Below, one piece after another: positions 1 through 5,276 of a stretch of DNA of 5,900 nt (positions are counted from its first letter, which is position 1; the number at the start of each line of letters is the position of its first letter). Both the position numbers and the translations under genes were made by a program. Below the pieces are notes generated by a model. That model was not told the DNA's origin. It ran no database searches and was given only the letters and a program-made list of their open reading frames with translations. Source of the DNA: Verrucomicrobiota bacterium (lineage in GTDB: Bacteria > Verrucomicrobiota > Verrucomicrobiia > Verrucomicrobiales > Akkermansiaceae); the NCBI GenBank assembly GCA_008932955.1, contig WBXE01000152.1:1-5900 (forward strand), read 5' to 3'.

Positions 1-320
1 GCAAAAGCCACGATACCCCCGGGGTGGTCAATCAGCCGCGGGATTACGGCCGCATCGCCGAGGCGGCGCGCGTCGCTCGTGATGGCGCGCTGCATGCCGA
101 TGCGGAGCGGTTGGCGGCAGGGATGTCACTCTATCATCAAACACAGTTGGATGAAGGGATGGAGGCGTTGCCGGTGATCGCCGGGGCGCTGGCCCACAAA
201 TACTGCGGGGGCGGTTACGGCGGTTACGCGCTCTATCTGTTTGGTGAGCCGCGGCAACGGGCGGAGGCGCTGGCCGCCAACCCCATGCTGCGCGCCGTGG
301 AACCGTTCTGCCGGGTGTGA
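1..320 (+). CDS. GHMP-family sugar kinase, C-terminal fragment (5' end outside window)
   Basis: The open frame enters from the left edge (first full codon at base 3) and stops with TGA at 318-320, leaving about 105 residues. The best signature is the glycine-rich stretch HKYCGGGYGGYALYLF, preceded by a QLDEGMEALP segment. This matches the C-terminal glycine loop of GHMP kinases such as heptose-7-phosphate kinase, galactokinase-like and fucokinase-like enzymes, where it lies close to the sugar and phosphate site. The N-terminal ATP-binding half is missing, so the sugar substrate cannot be named. GHMP kinases of this type often lie in surface-polysaccharide or nucleotide-sugar loci, which fits the glycosyltransferase downstream. 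A GTG at 24 could be read as a start, but the frame stays open upstream and a 98-residue protein would lack the catalytic core, so a fragment is the better reading. The family call is moderately sure; a more specific one is not justified. Confidence 0.6.
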   Translation, partial: KSHDTPGVVNQPRDYGRIAEAARVARDGALHADAERLAAGMSLYHQTQLDEGMEALPVIAGALAHKYCGGGYGGYALYLFGEPRQRAEALAANPMLRAVEPFCRV

Positions 321-465
321 AAAAGATAGAAGAGGAGAAGACAGAAGACAGAAGACTGGAACAAGAGGTGCCATGCGCCGCCCAAGGGCTCTGCTCTTGT
401 CTTGCAGCGCAGCGGTCTTCTGTCTTGGAGCGAAGCGGTCTTATGTCTTATGGCGCATTCCCGTT
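321..465. repeat. Intergenic heptamer-repeat region with inverted and direct repeats
   Basis: This 145-nt spacer is built from 7-bp units. Three GAAGAC units spaced 7 bp apart start at 337, 344 and 351. Opposite-orientation GTCTTNN units start at 399, 415, 422, 438 and 445. The 12-mer at 415-426 is the exact reverse complement of both 338-349 and 345-356. A second pairing joins 361-367 with 394-400, so a transcript could fold as a long interrupted hairpin. A 23-bp unit is also repeated in tandem (406-428 and 429-451, 19 of 23 identical). There is no T tract, so it is not a classical intrinsic terminator. It may be an mRNA-stability or processing structure, or a proliferating short repeat. Confidence 0.7.
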
Positions 466-1224
466 ATGATACACATCCCAGTCATTGGCTTGCCGATCGC
501 CGCGACCGACTATGCGGGGGCGGTGGCGTGGGTGCTGGAGCGGGCGCTGGCCGGGACAGGCGTTTACGCGGTGGAAGCGGCTAACACCCATGTGGCGGCG
601 CTGGCGCGCAGCGACCGGGCATTTGGCCAGGCCATGGAGCGCTTCGACCTCATCTGCCCCGATGGCATGCCCTTGGTATGGGCGGTGAACTCGCGGTTGA
701 GCCGGGAGTCAAAACTAACGGATCGGGTATACGGTCCGACTTTGATGCTGGAAACCCTCAAGGCCAGCGCCGGGGTGGGGGAGTTGCGGCATTTCTTGCT
801 AGGCGGAAAAGCCAGCACGCTGACCAAGCTAAGGGACGAGTTTGCGGGGCGATATCCCGGAGTGATCATTGCCGGCACGCATGCGCCGCCCTTTGGCGAA
901 TGGCCAGCGGACGAGTTTGCGCGTATCTGTGACAAGATCCGCGAGTCCGGTGCCAATCTCATCTGGGTTGGCCTGGGGTGTCCGCGCCAGGAGTATTGGA
1001 TTGCCGCGCACAAGGACCGCTTGCCGGCCGGGGTTTATTTTGGGATAGGGGCGGCTTTCGCATTTCACGCCGGGGAGGTGCGCCAGGCCCCGGTGCCCAT
1101 CCAACGCTTGGGGTTCGAATGGCTGTATCGGCTGTGCATGGAACCTCGGCGCCTGCTGCGCCGCTACCTGGTTTTTAATTCGCTGTTTGTTTTCCATATG
1201 TTGCGCGACAGACTCACTCAATAA
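466..1224 (+). CDS. WecG/TagA/CpsF-family glycosyltransferase
   Basis: A 252-aa protein, the usual size for this family (glycosyltransferase family 26), whose members transfer a sugar such as ManNAc, ManNAcA or glucose from a UDP-sugar to a lipid-linked glycan at the inner membrane face. Family landmarks in order are: EAANTHV (37-43); CPDGMP with D66, the likely catalytic aspartate; a GPTLMLETL helix (90-98); FLLGGKAS (110-117); the GLGCPRQEYWI core (169-179); GIGAAFAFHAG (193-203); and the basic, amphipathic tail WLYRLCMEPRRLLRRYL, which in TagA-like enzymes helps membrane association and completes the active site. I chose the ATG at 466 because family similarity begins within a few residues of it (IPVIGLPI). 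The frame is open back to 241, but that part reads through the repeat spacer into the previous gene. There is no Shine-Dalgarno motif. The stop lies 12 nt before the dehydrogenase start, so the two are probably co-transcribed. The donor sugar cannot be inferred. Confidence 0.9.
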   Translation: MIHIPVIGLPIAATDYAGAVAWVLERALAGTGVYAVEAANTHVAALARSDRAFGQAMERFDLICPDGMPLVWAVNSRLSRESKLTDRVYGPTLMLETLKASAGVGELRHFLLGGKASTLTKLRDEFAGRYPGVIIAGTHAPPFGEWPADEFARICDKIRESGANLIWVGLGCPRQEYWIAAHKDRLPAGVYFGIGAAFAFHAGEVRQAPVPIQRLGFEWLYRLCMEPRRLLRRYLVFNSLFVFHMLRDRLTQ

Positions 1225-1236
1225 GCAGATTACCTA

Positions 1237-2634
1237 ATGCCCAATCGACCTATCAAAACCATCTGTTGTCTCGGGGCCGGCTATGTCGGCGGGCCGACCA
1301 TGGCAATCATCGCCGCGAAATGCCCGCACATTCAGGTGCATGTGGCAGACTTCAATACCCAGCGCATAGCGGCGTGGAACTCCGCCACCTTGCCGATTTA
1401 CGAACCCGGTCTCGACGCAGTCGTCGCCTCTGCCCGTGGCCGCAACCTCCATTTCACCACCGACATCCGCGCGGCCATCGCCGCGGCCGATTTGGTCTTC
1501 GTGTCGGTCGGCACTCCCACCAAGACCTACGGCATTGGCAGCGGTCGGGCGGCGGATCTGCGCTACGTCGAGGCGGCGGCCCGGTTGATCGCGGAAGTTT
1601 CTGAGGGGCACAAAATCATCGTGGAGAAGAGCACCATTCCGGTGCGCACGGCCAGCGCGATCAAGACCATCTTGGAGGCGAACACCACGTCTAACGCCAC
1701 CTTTGAAGTGCTCTCCAATCCGGAGTTTCTCGCTGAAGGCACGGCCGTCGAGGACCTCGAATGCCCTGACCGCATTCTCATCGGTGGGGAAAATACTCCG
1801 TCCGGCAAGGCGGCGATTGATGCCTTGGTGGCGGTTTACGCCAACTGGGTGCCGCGTGAACGCATCCTCACCTCTAACCTGTGGTCCTCGGAGTTGTCCA
1901 AACTCGTCGCCAATGCCTTTCTGGCCCAGCGCATTTCATCTATCAACTCGATCGCCGCGCTGTGTGAGAAGACCGGTGCGGATGTGCAGGAGGTGGCGCA
2001 CGCCATCGGCATGGATTCGCGCATCGGCCCCAAGTTCCTCAAAGCGTCGGTCGGGTTTGGGGGGTCCTGTTTTCAAAAAGACCTGCTCAACTTGGTGTAT
2101 CTGAGCGAATCGTTCGGGTTGCCGGAGGTCGCCCAATACTGGGATCAGGTGCTGCGGATCAACGATTGGCAGAAGTCGCGCTTCGTCGGGGAAATTGTCC
2201 GCACCTTGTTCAATACGCTCAATGGCAAGCGCATCGGTATTCTGGGTTTCGCCTTCAAGAAAGATACCAACGACACCCGCGAGAGCCCCGCCATCCGCGT
2301 CTGCCGCGACCTGCTGCATGAACGCGCCCACCTCGCTATCTATGACCCGAAGGTCGATGCCGCCACTATCTATCAAAACTTGCTGGACGATGGCGTGACC
2401 CAAGACGTTCTGGACTCGCAGGTGGAAATTTGCAGTGATCCTTACGCGGTTGCAGACAAGTCTCATGCGCTTGTCGCTCTAACGGAGTGGGACGAGTTCC
2501 GAACGTTGGATTTGGGGCGCATTCATCAGCAGATGCTCAAGCCCGCCTGTGTTTTTGATGGGCGGGACATTTTGCCTGCGGCCGACCTCAGAAGCCAAGG
2601 CTTCAAGGTGTTTTCCATCGGCAATGGCGCGTGA
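1237..2634 (+). CDS. ugd: UDP-glucose 6-dehydrogenase, eukaryote-like type
   Basis: A 465-aa cytosolic enzyme that oxidises UDP-glucose to UDP-glucuronate with two NAD+, supplying acidic sugar for polysaccharides. The N-terminal Rossmann fold carries GAGYVGG (13-19). Other landmarks are EPGL (56-59), VSVGTPT (89-95), EKSTIPV (130-136), NPEFLAEGTA (161-170), SSELSKLVANAFLAQR (217-232), and GFGGSCFQKD (273-282) with the catalytic Cys278. The C-terminal NAD/UDP-binding half has GILGFAFKKDTNDTRES (334-350), IYDPKV and TEWDEF. From memory of the human enzyme, its catalytic residues T131, E161, E165, K220, R260, C276 and D280 align here at +2: T133, E163, E167, K222, R262, C278 and D282. The resemblance is closer to animal and plant enzymes than to the shorter bacterial Ugd/TuaD type. 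The protein ends without the roughly 30-residue tail of the human form. The ATG at 1237 has no clear ribosome-binding site but is fixed by the PIKTICCLGAGYVGG start. Confidence 0.96.
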   Translation: MPNRPIKTICCLGAGYVGGPTMAIIAAKCPHIQVHVADFNTQRIAAWNSATLPIYEPGLDAVVASARGRNLHFTTDIRAAIAAADLVFVSVGTPTKTYGIGSGRAADLRYVEAAARLIAEVSEGHKIIVEKSTIPVRTASAIKTILEANTTSNATFEVLSNPEFLAEGTAVEDLECPDRILIGGENTPSGKAAIDALVAVYANWVPRERILTSNLWSSELSKLVANAFLAQRISSINSIAALCEKTGADVQEVAHAIGMDSRIGPKFLKASVGFGGSCFQKDLLNLVYLSESFGLPEVAQYWDQVLRINDWQKSRFVGEIVRTLFNTLNGKRIGILGFAFKKDTNDTRESPAIRVCRDLLHERAHLAIYDPKVDAATIYQNLLDDGVTQDVLDSQVEICSDPYAVADKSHALVALTEWDEFRTLDLGRIHQQMLKPACVFDGRDILPAADLRSQGFKVFSIGNGA

Positions 2635-2644
2635 GATGGCTTGG

Positions 2645-2731
2645 AGCGGCGCTCTGTGAGCGCCGATGCCAATGCGATGGCGCTTGCCAAATAGGCGGCT
2701 CATGGGCAGCGGCGGTTATAGACACGCCGCT
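2645..2731. repeat. Pair of palindromes sharing an AGCGGCG arm (REP-like)
   Basis: Two hairpins lie 42 bases apart in the ugd-cysC spacer. The first pairs CGGCGCTC (2647-2654) with GAGCGCCG (2658-2665) around a TGT loop, a perfect 8-bp stem. The second pairs AGCGGCG (2708-2714) with CGCCGCT (2725-2731) around a 10-nt loop. Both 5' arms contain AGCGGCG (2645-2651 and 2708-2714), so they may be copies of one dispersed REP-type palindrome. Either could stabilise the 3' end of the ugd transcript. Neither is followed directly by a T run. Confidence 0.5.
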
Positions 2732-2736
2732 AGAAT

Positions 2737-2760
2737 TCGGCTGATTTCCGACTTTTTTTT
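2737..2760 (+). terminator. Weak possible terminator: small hairpin plus T8
   Basis: A run of eight T's (2753-2760) follows a 4-bp stem, TCGG (2737-2740) with CCGA (2748-2751), around a 7-nt loop. The T tract is convincing but the stem is too short for an efficient intrinsic terminator unless the palindromes upstream contribute. It lies between the glycan genes and cysC, where transcription could plausibly end. Confidence 0.3.
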
Positions 2761-2786
2761 GACTCTCCCCTCCACAGCGCCCCCTT

Positions 2787-3389
2787 ATGCATATCCATCC
2801 TGAATTCCACCGGTTTCTCAATCGCCATGACAAGCAAGTTCAACTGTGCCAGCGCGGTCTAGTGGTTTGGCTCTGCGGGCTCTCCGGCTCCGGCAAGTCG
2901 ACCATCGCCAATGCCGCCGAGCGTGTCTTGCATGAGCAGGGGCGGGTCACCGTCATTCTGGATGGCGACAATCTGCGCAGCGGCTTGAACGCGGACCTTG
3001 GTTTCAATGACGAGGCTCGCATGGAGAACGTTCGCCGGATTGCGGAGGTGGCCAAGGTTTTCGTTTCACAAGGGATCATTACCTTTGTTTCGGCCATCAC
3101 CCCGCGCGGCGAACTCCGCGACCTCGTGCGCGGGATCCTCGGCGAGGAGGATTTGTTCGAGGTCTATGTCGAGGCCAGCTACACCACTTGTGAACAACGC
3201 GACGTCAAAGGCCTCTACGCCAAGGCCGCCCGCGGTGAAATCGCCCATTTCACCGGCAAGGATGGCTCGTTTGAGCCTCCGCAACATCCCGCTCTCGTCC
3301 TCAACACCGAAACCTCCTCAATCGAGGATGCCGCTTTCGAGCTGATCGAAGCCATCAATGGCCGCATAATCCTCGATAAGTCTTTGTAA
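2787..3389 (+). CDS. cysC: Adenylyl-sulfate (APS) kinase
   Basis: A 200-aa cytosolic kinase that phosphorylates APS at the 3'-OH to give PAPS, the sulfonate donor for sulfotransferases and substrate for PAPS reductase. The Walker A loop is GLSGSGKST (31-39). It is followed by the APS-binding DGDNLRSGLNADLGF (59-73), the ENVRRIAEVAKVF helix (80-92), a Walker-B-like FVSAITPR strand (100-107), and the lid segment RDVKGLYAKAARGEI (138-152) with FTGKDGSFEPP. The length matches single-domain CysC. The IHPEFHRFLNRHDK lead-in before RGLVVWLCGLSG is typical of the family and supports the ATG at 2787. The leader is pyrimidine-rich with no Shine-Dalgarno motif. In the region after S102, the commoner SPYR-type sequence is replaced by SAITPR, which I take as ordinary divergence. 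cysD begins 138 nt downstream behind its own likely promoter. Since CysC is a separate gene, CysN need not carry a fused kinase domain. Confidence 0.95.
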   Translation: MHIHPEFHRFLNRHDKQVQLCQRGLVVWLCGLSGSGKSTIANAAERVLHEQGRVTVILDGDNLRSGLNADLGFNDEARMENVRRIAEVAKVFVSQGIITFVSAITPRGELRDLVRGILGEEDLFEVYVEASYTTCEQRDVKGLYAKAARGEIAHFTGKDGSFEPPQHPALVLNTETSSIEDAAFELIEAINGRIILDKSL

Positions 3390-3441
3390 CTTACTGGAAA
3401 CAAAGATACAATACAAAATAGCCGTATTAACTAATAATTCG

Positions 3442-3470
3442 TTGACCTAAAGTGGCTGGAGCCCTAGAAT
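3442..3470 (+). promoter_or_regulatory. Sigma-70-like promoter for cysD
   Basis: TTGACC (3442-3447) and TAGAAT (3465-3470) are separated by exactly 17 bases, and each matches the housekeeping consensus at 5 of 6 positions. The stretch upstream (about 3400-3440) is conspicuously AT-rich for this window, as an UP element would be. Transcription would start near 3477, leaving a leader of about 50 nt before the cysD ATG. Consensus details vary outside Proteobacteria, so confidence is moderate. Confidence 0.5.
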
Positions 3471-3527
3471 GGGCCGTGTCGCGGTGGTTTTACTGCGCGA
3501 ATTTCCGCCAGTTTTGTTTTTAGAATC

Positions 3528-4433
3528 ATGCCCAATTACCAATTCAGTCACCTCGATCAGCTTGAAGCTGAGGCGATCTTCGTACTGCGGGAAACCGCCG
3601 CCCAGTTTGAAAACCCCGCGCTATTGTTTTCGGGAGGCAAGGATTCCATTGTGATGGCGTGGCTGGCCCGCAAGGCGTTCTGGCCGGCCCGCATGCCCTT
3701 TCCGCTCGTCCACGTCGATACCGGTCACAATTTTCCCGAGACCATGGCCTATCGGGATGAGTTCGTCAGTCTCACGGCGGCGCGGCTCGTCGTCGGCTCG
3801 GTGCAGGAGTCCATCGACAGCGGGCGCGCGGTGGAAGAGAAGGGCGCGGCGGCCTCACGCAATAAATTGCAAACCATCACCTTGCTCGACACCATCGAGC
3901 AAAATCAATATGACGCCTGCCTGGGTGGTGGCCGCCGCGATGAGGAGAAAGCCCGCGCCAAAGAGCGGTTTTTTTCACACCGGGATGATTTTGGCCAGTG
4001 GGACCCCAAGAACCAGCGCCCGGAGCTCTGGAACCTGTTCAACGGCCGCAAAAACCCCGGCGAACATTTCCGGATTTTCCCGCTTTCCAATTTTACCGAG
4101 ATGGACGTGTGGATGTACCTTAAGCGCGAGAAAATCCCGCTGCCATCGATCTATTTCGCTCACGAACGCGAGGTGTTTGAGCGCAACGGCATGTTGCTCG
4201 CCGTCACCGAATTCCTCAAACCTCAGAGCCACGAAACGGTTAGCTCCCGGGTCGTGCGTTTCCGTACCATCGGCGACGCCACCTGCACCGGCGCGGTCGA
4301 ATCCACCGCCGCCACCCTCGACGCGGTCATCGCGGAAGTGGCGGCCGCGCGCCAAACCGAACGCGGCACCCGCTCCGACGACAAACGCTCCGAAACCGCG
4401 ATGGAAGACCGCAAGAAGGAGGGCTATTTCTGA
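3528..4433 (+). CDS. cysD: Sulfate adenylyltransferase subunit 2 (small, catalytic)
   Basis: A 301-aa protein, essentially the length of E. coli CysD. It is the catalytic subunit of ATP sulfurylase, which joins sulfate and ATP into APS in the cytosol, driven by GTP hydrolysis in CysN. The ATP-pyrophosphatase (PP-loop) motif is SGGKDS (35-40), followed by the HVDTGHNFPE strand (62-71). GGGRRDEEKARAKER (133-147), FPLSNFTEMDVW (184-195) and RFRTIGDATCTGAVES (244-259) are further CysD hallmarks, and the basic tail ending in KKEGYF is typical. The ATG at 3528 gives the usual start, HLDQLEAEAIFVLRE. No Shine-Dalgarno motif is present; the leader just upstream is T-rich. Its partner cysN does not follow directly: a two-gene cassette of unrelated function lies between them, beginning 60 nt after this stop. 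Confidence 0.97.
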   Translation: MPNYQFSHLDQLEAEAIFVLRETAAQFENPALLFSGGKDSIVMAWLARKAFWPARMPFPLVHVDTGHNFPETMAYRDEFVSLTAARLVVGSVQESIDSGRAVEEKGAAASRNKLQTITLLDTIEQNQYDACLGGGRRDEEKARAKERFFSHRDDFGQWDPKNQRPELWNLFNGRKNPGEHFRIFPLSNFTEMDVWMYLKREKIPLPSIYFAHEREVFERNGMLLAVTEFLKPQSHETVSSRVVRFRTIGDATCTGAVESTAATLDAVIAEVAAARQTERGTRSDDKRSETAMEDRKKEGYF

Positions 4434-4481
4434 CTGGGTGTCAGGAGCTTGCTGCCAAGCGGACGAGTTTCAACGCTAACT

Positions 4482-4485
4482 AGGA
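4482..4485 (+). promoter_or_regulatory. Shine-Dalgarno-like AGGA before the 64-aa gene
   Basis: AGGA lies 8 nt before the ATG at 4494 and helps choose that start over the in-frame TTG at 4449 and ATG at 4536. It is the only clear Shine-Dalgarno-like motif at this spacing before a gene in the window. Confidence 0.4.
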
Positions 4486-4493
4486 TTTTGCTC

Positions 4494-4688
4494 ATGGACC
4501 TGCCATCTCCCCTCCAGATCGCGGCTTGGAAAAGGATGTCTCTTGCTGAAAAGTACCAGCTCCTCGCCGCAACTGTGCGCAACGCACGGGAACTCAAACG
4601 CACGGGTCTGCGCCTGCGTTTCCCGCAAGACTCGCCAGCTCAGATAGAAACCAAACTAGCCCGCGTCTGGCTGCATGCAAGACCCTGA
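4494..4688 (+). CDS. Small helical protein paired with nucleotidyltransferase (antitoxin-like position)
   Basis: A 64-aa protein with no membrane segment or signal peptide. It looks largely alpha-helical: a first helix around residues 7-35 (AWKRMSLAEKYQLLAATVRN onward), a basic linker RTGLRLRFP, then a second helix ending KLARVWLHARP. From memory, small proteins of this pattern (EK near the start, ARELK in the middle, R-x-P before a final helix ending in LHAR or LYAR) occur directly upstream of predicted nucleotidyltransferases in Planctomycetes, Verrucomicrobia and others. I recall no established function. The stop overlaps the next start by 14 nt (4675-4688), implying translational coupling. 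The arrangement resembles a toxin-antitoxin pair with this as the putative antitoxin or partner, but that is inference. The HEPN motif R-x(4-6)-H is absent, so it is not an obvious HEPN/MNT pair. Confidence 0.7.
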   Translation: MDLPSPLQIAAWKRMSLAEKYQLLAATVRNARELKRTGLRLRFPQDSPAQIETKLARVWLHARP

Positions 4689-5238
4689 CCTCATCGCAAT
4701 CTTTGTGGCCCCACTCGAGGCCGCTGGTGTTCCTTACCTCGTGTCAGGAGCCGTCGCCACTGCTATCTACGGGGAACCCCGCAATACGCTCGATATCGAT
4801 CTAGCAGTTTTCCCGGCTCCCTCGCAAATCGAAATTTTCCCGCAGTTGTTTCCTGAAGCGGATTTCTATTTGCCTCCCACCGATGTCATCGCCGTTGAAT
4901 GCCGCCGCACCTCTCGCGGCCACTTCAACATCATTCATCACGCCACTGGACTCAAAGCCGATATCTACCCATCACAAAACCACCCTTATCTCCAGTGGGC
5001 CATGCAACACCAGCAACGCGTGGAAACCCCGGCCGGCCAAATATCCCTAGCCCCTCCCGAATACGTCATCCTGCACAAACTCGAGTTTTTCCGTGAAGGC
5101 GCTCATCAAAAGCACTTGCGGGACATCGCCGGGGTGATCAACCAAACTCCATTGGACCTTGCCCTTCTCGCCACCGCCACCGCCACGCTCCGCCTAGAAC
5201 AGGAGTGGCAAGCTGCCATCGCTCTTGCGGCATCTTGA
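4675..5238 (+). CDS. Predicted nucleotidyltransferase, AbiEii/MNT-like (DNA polymerase beta superfamily)
   Basis: A 187-aa soluble protein. Near the N-terminus, YLVSGAVATAIYGEPR (21-36) followed by LDIDLAV (39-45) fits the polymerase-beta nucleotidyltransferase pattern: a G-[GS]-type turn, a helix, then D-x-D metal ligands D40 and D42. A third acidic ligand is likely D96 in LKADIYPS. The turn reads GA rather than the usual GS or GG. The segment LAPPEYVILHKLEFFREG (125-142) followed by KHLRDIAGVI resembles the C-terminal lysine/arginine region of AbiEii-type and related proteins, which transfer nucleotides to tRNA or proteins. The substrate here is unknown. The start at 4675 overlaps the preceding small gene by 14 nt and has no Shine-Dalgarno of its own, suggesting coupled translation. 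The pair interrupts the normal cysD-cysN adjacency, a sign of insertion. The fold assignment is fairly sure; a toxin role is only possible. Confidence 0.75.
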   Translation: MQDPDLIAIFVAPLEAAGVPYLVSGAVATAIYGEPRNTLDIDLAVFPAPSQIEIFPQLFPEADFYLPPTDVIAVECRRTSRGHFNIIHHATGLKADIYPSQNHPYLQWAMQHQQRVETPAGQISLAPPEYVILHKLEFFREGAHQKHLRDIAGVINQTPLDLALLATATATLRLEQEWQAAIALAAS

Positions 5239-5242
5239 TCTC

Positions 5243-5270
5243 CAATTCCCAACTCTCAACTTTCAGCTTT
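5243..5270 (+). repeat. Degenerate heptamer repeat in cysN leader
   Basis: Four back-to-back 7-bp units fill most of the 38-nt gap before cysN: CAATTCC at 5243, CAACTCT at 5250, CAACTTT at 5257 and CAGCTTT at 5264, approximate consensus CAACTYT. They are followed by a C-rich hexamer and the ATG. The 7-bp period is the same as in the 321-465 spacer although the unit differs. The stretch is pyrimidine-rich and leaves no room for a Shine-Dalgarno motif. Confidence 0.55.
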
Positions 5271-5276
5271 TCCCCC

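Noticed and set aside
406..451. CRISPR-like direct repeat
   Set aside because: The two 23-bp copies abut with no spacer and only 19 of 23 bases match, so it is a tandem repeat.
241..465. N-terminal extension of the glycosyltransferase frame back to a GTG at 241
   Set aside because: The extra 75 residues overlap the previous gene and translate the repeat spacer into Arg/Cys-rich sequence, while family similarity begins at the ATG at 466.
564..1013. 149-residue open frame on the minus strand
   Set aside because: It is opposite the conserved core of the WecG-type glycosyltransferase and has low-complexity composition.
1936..2466. 176-residue open frame on the minus strand
   Set aside because: It is opposite the strongly conserved C-terminal half of ugd, with no recognisable motif.
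3410..3428. Terminator after cysC (AATAC pairing with GTATT)
   Set aside because: It is only a 5-bp AT-rich stem with no following T run; the AT-rich DNA is better explained as promoter-upstream sequence.
3469..3654. 61-residue frame starting at an ATG overlapping the putative -10 box and running into cysD
   Set aside because: It overlaps the promoter and the conserved N-terminus of cysD in another frame and has no motif or ribosome-binding site.
4449..4493. TTG start at 4449 for the small cassette protein
   Set aside because: The ATG at 4494 has an AGGA at good spacing, and the recalled family pattern begins near it; the extra 15 residues look like spacer.
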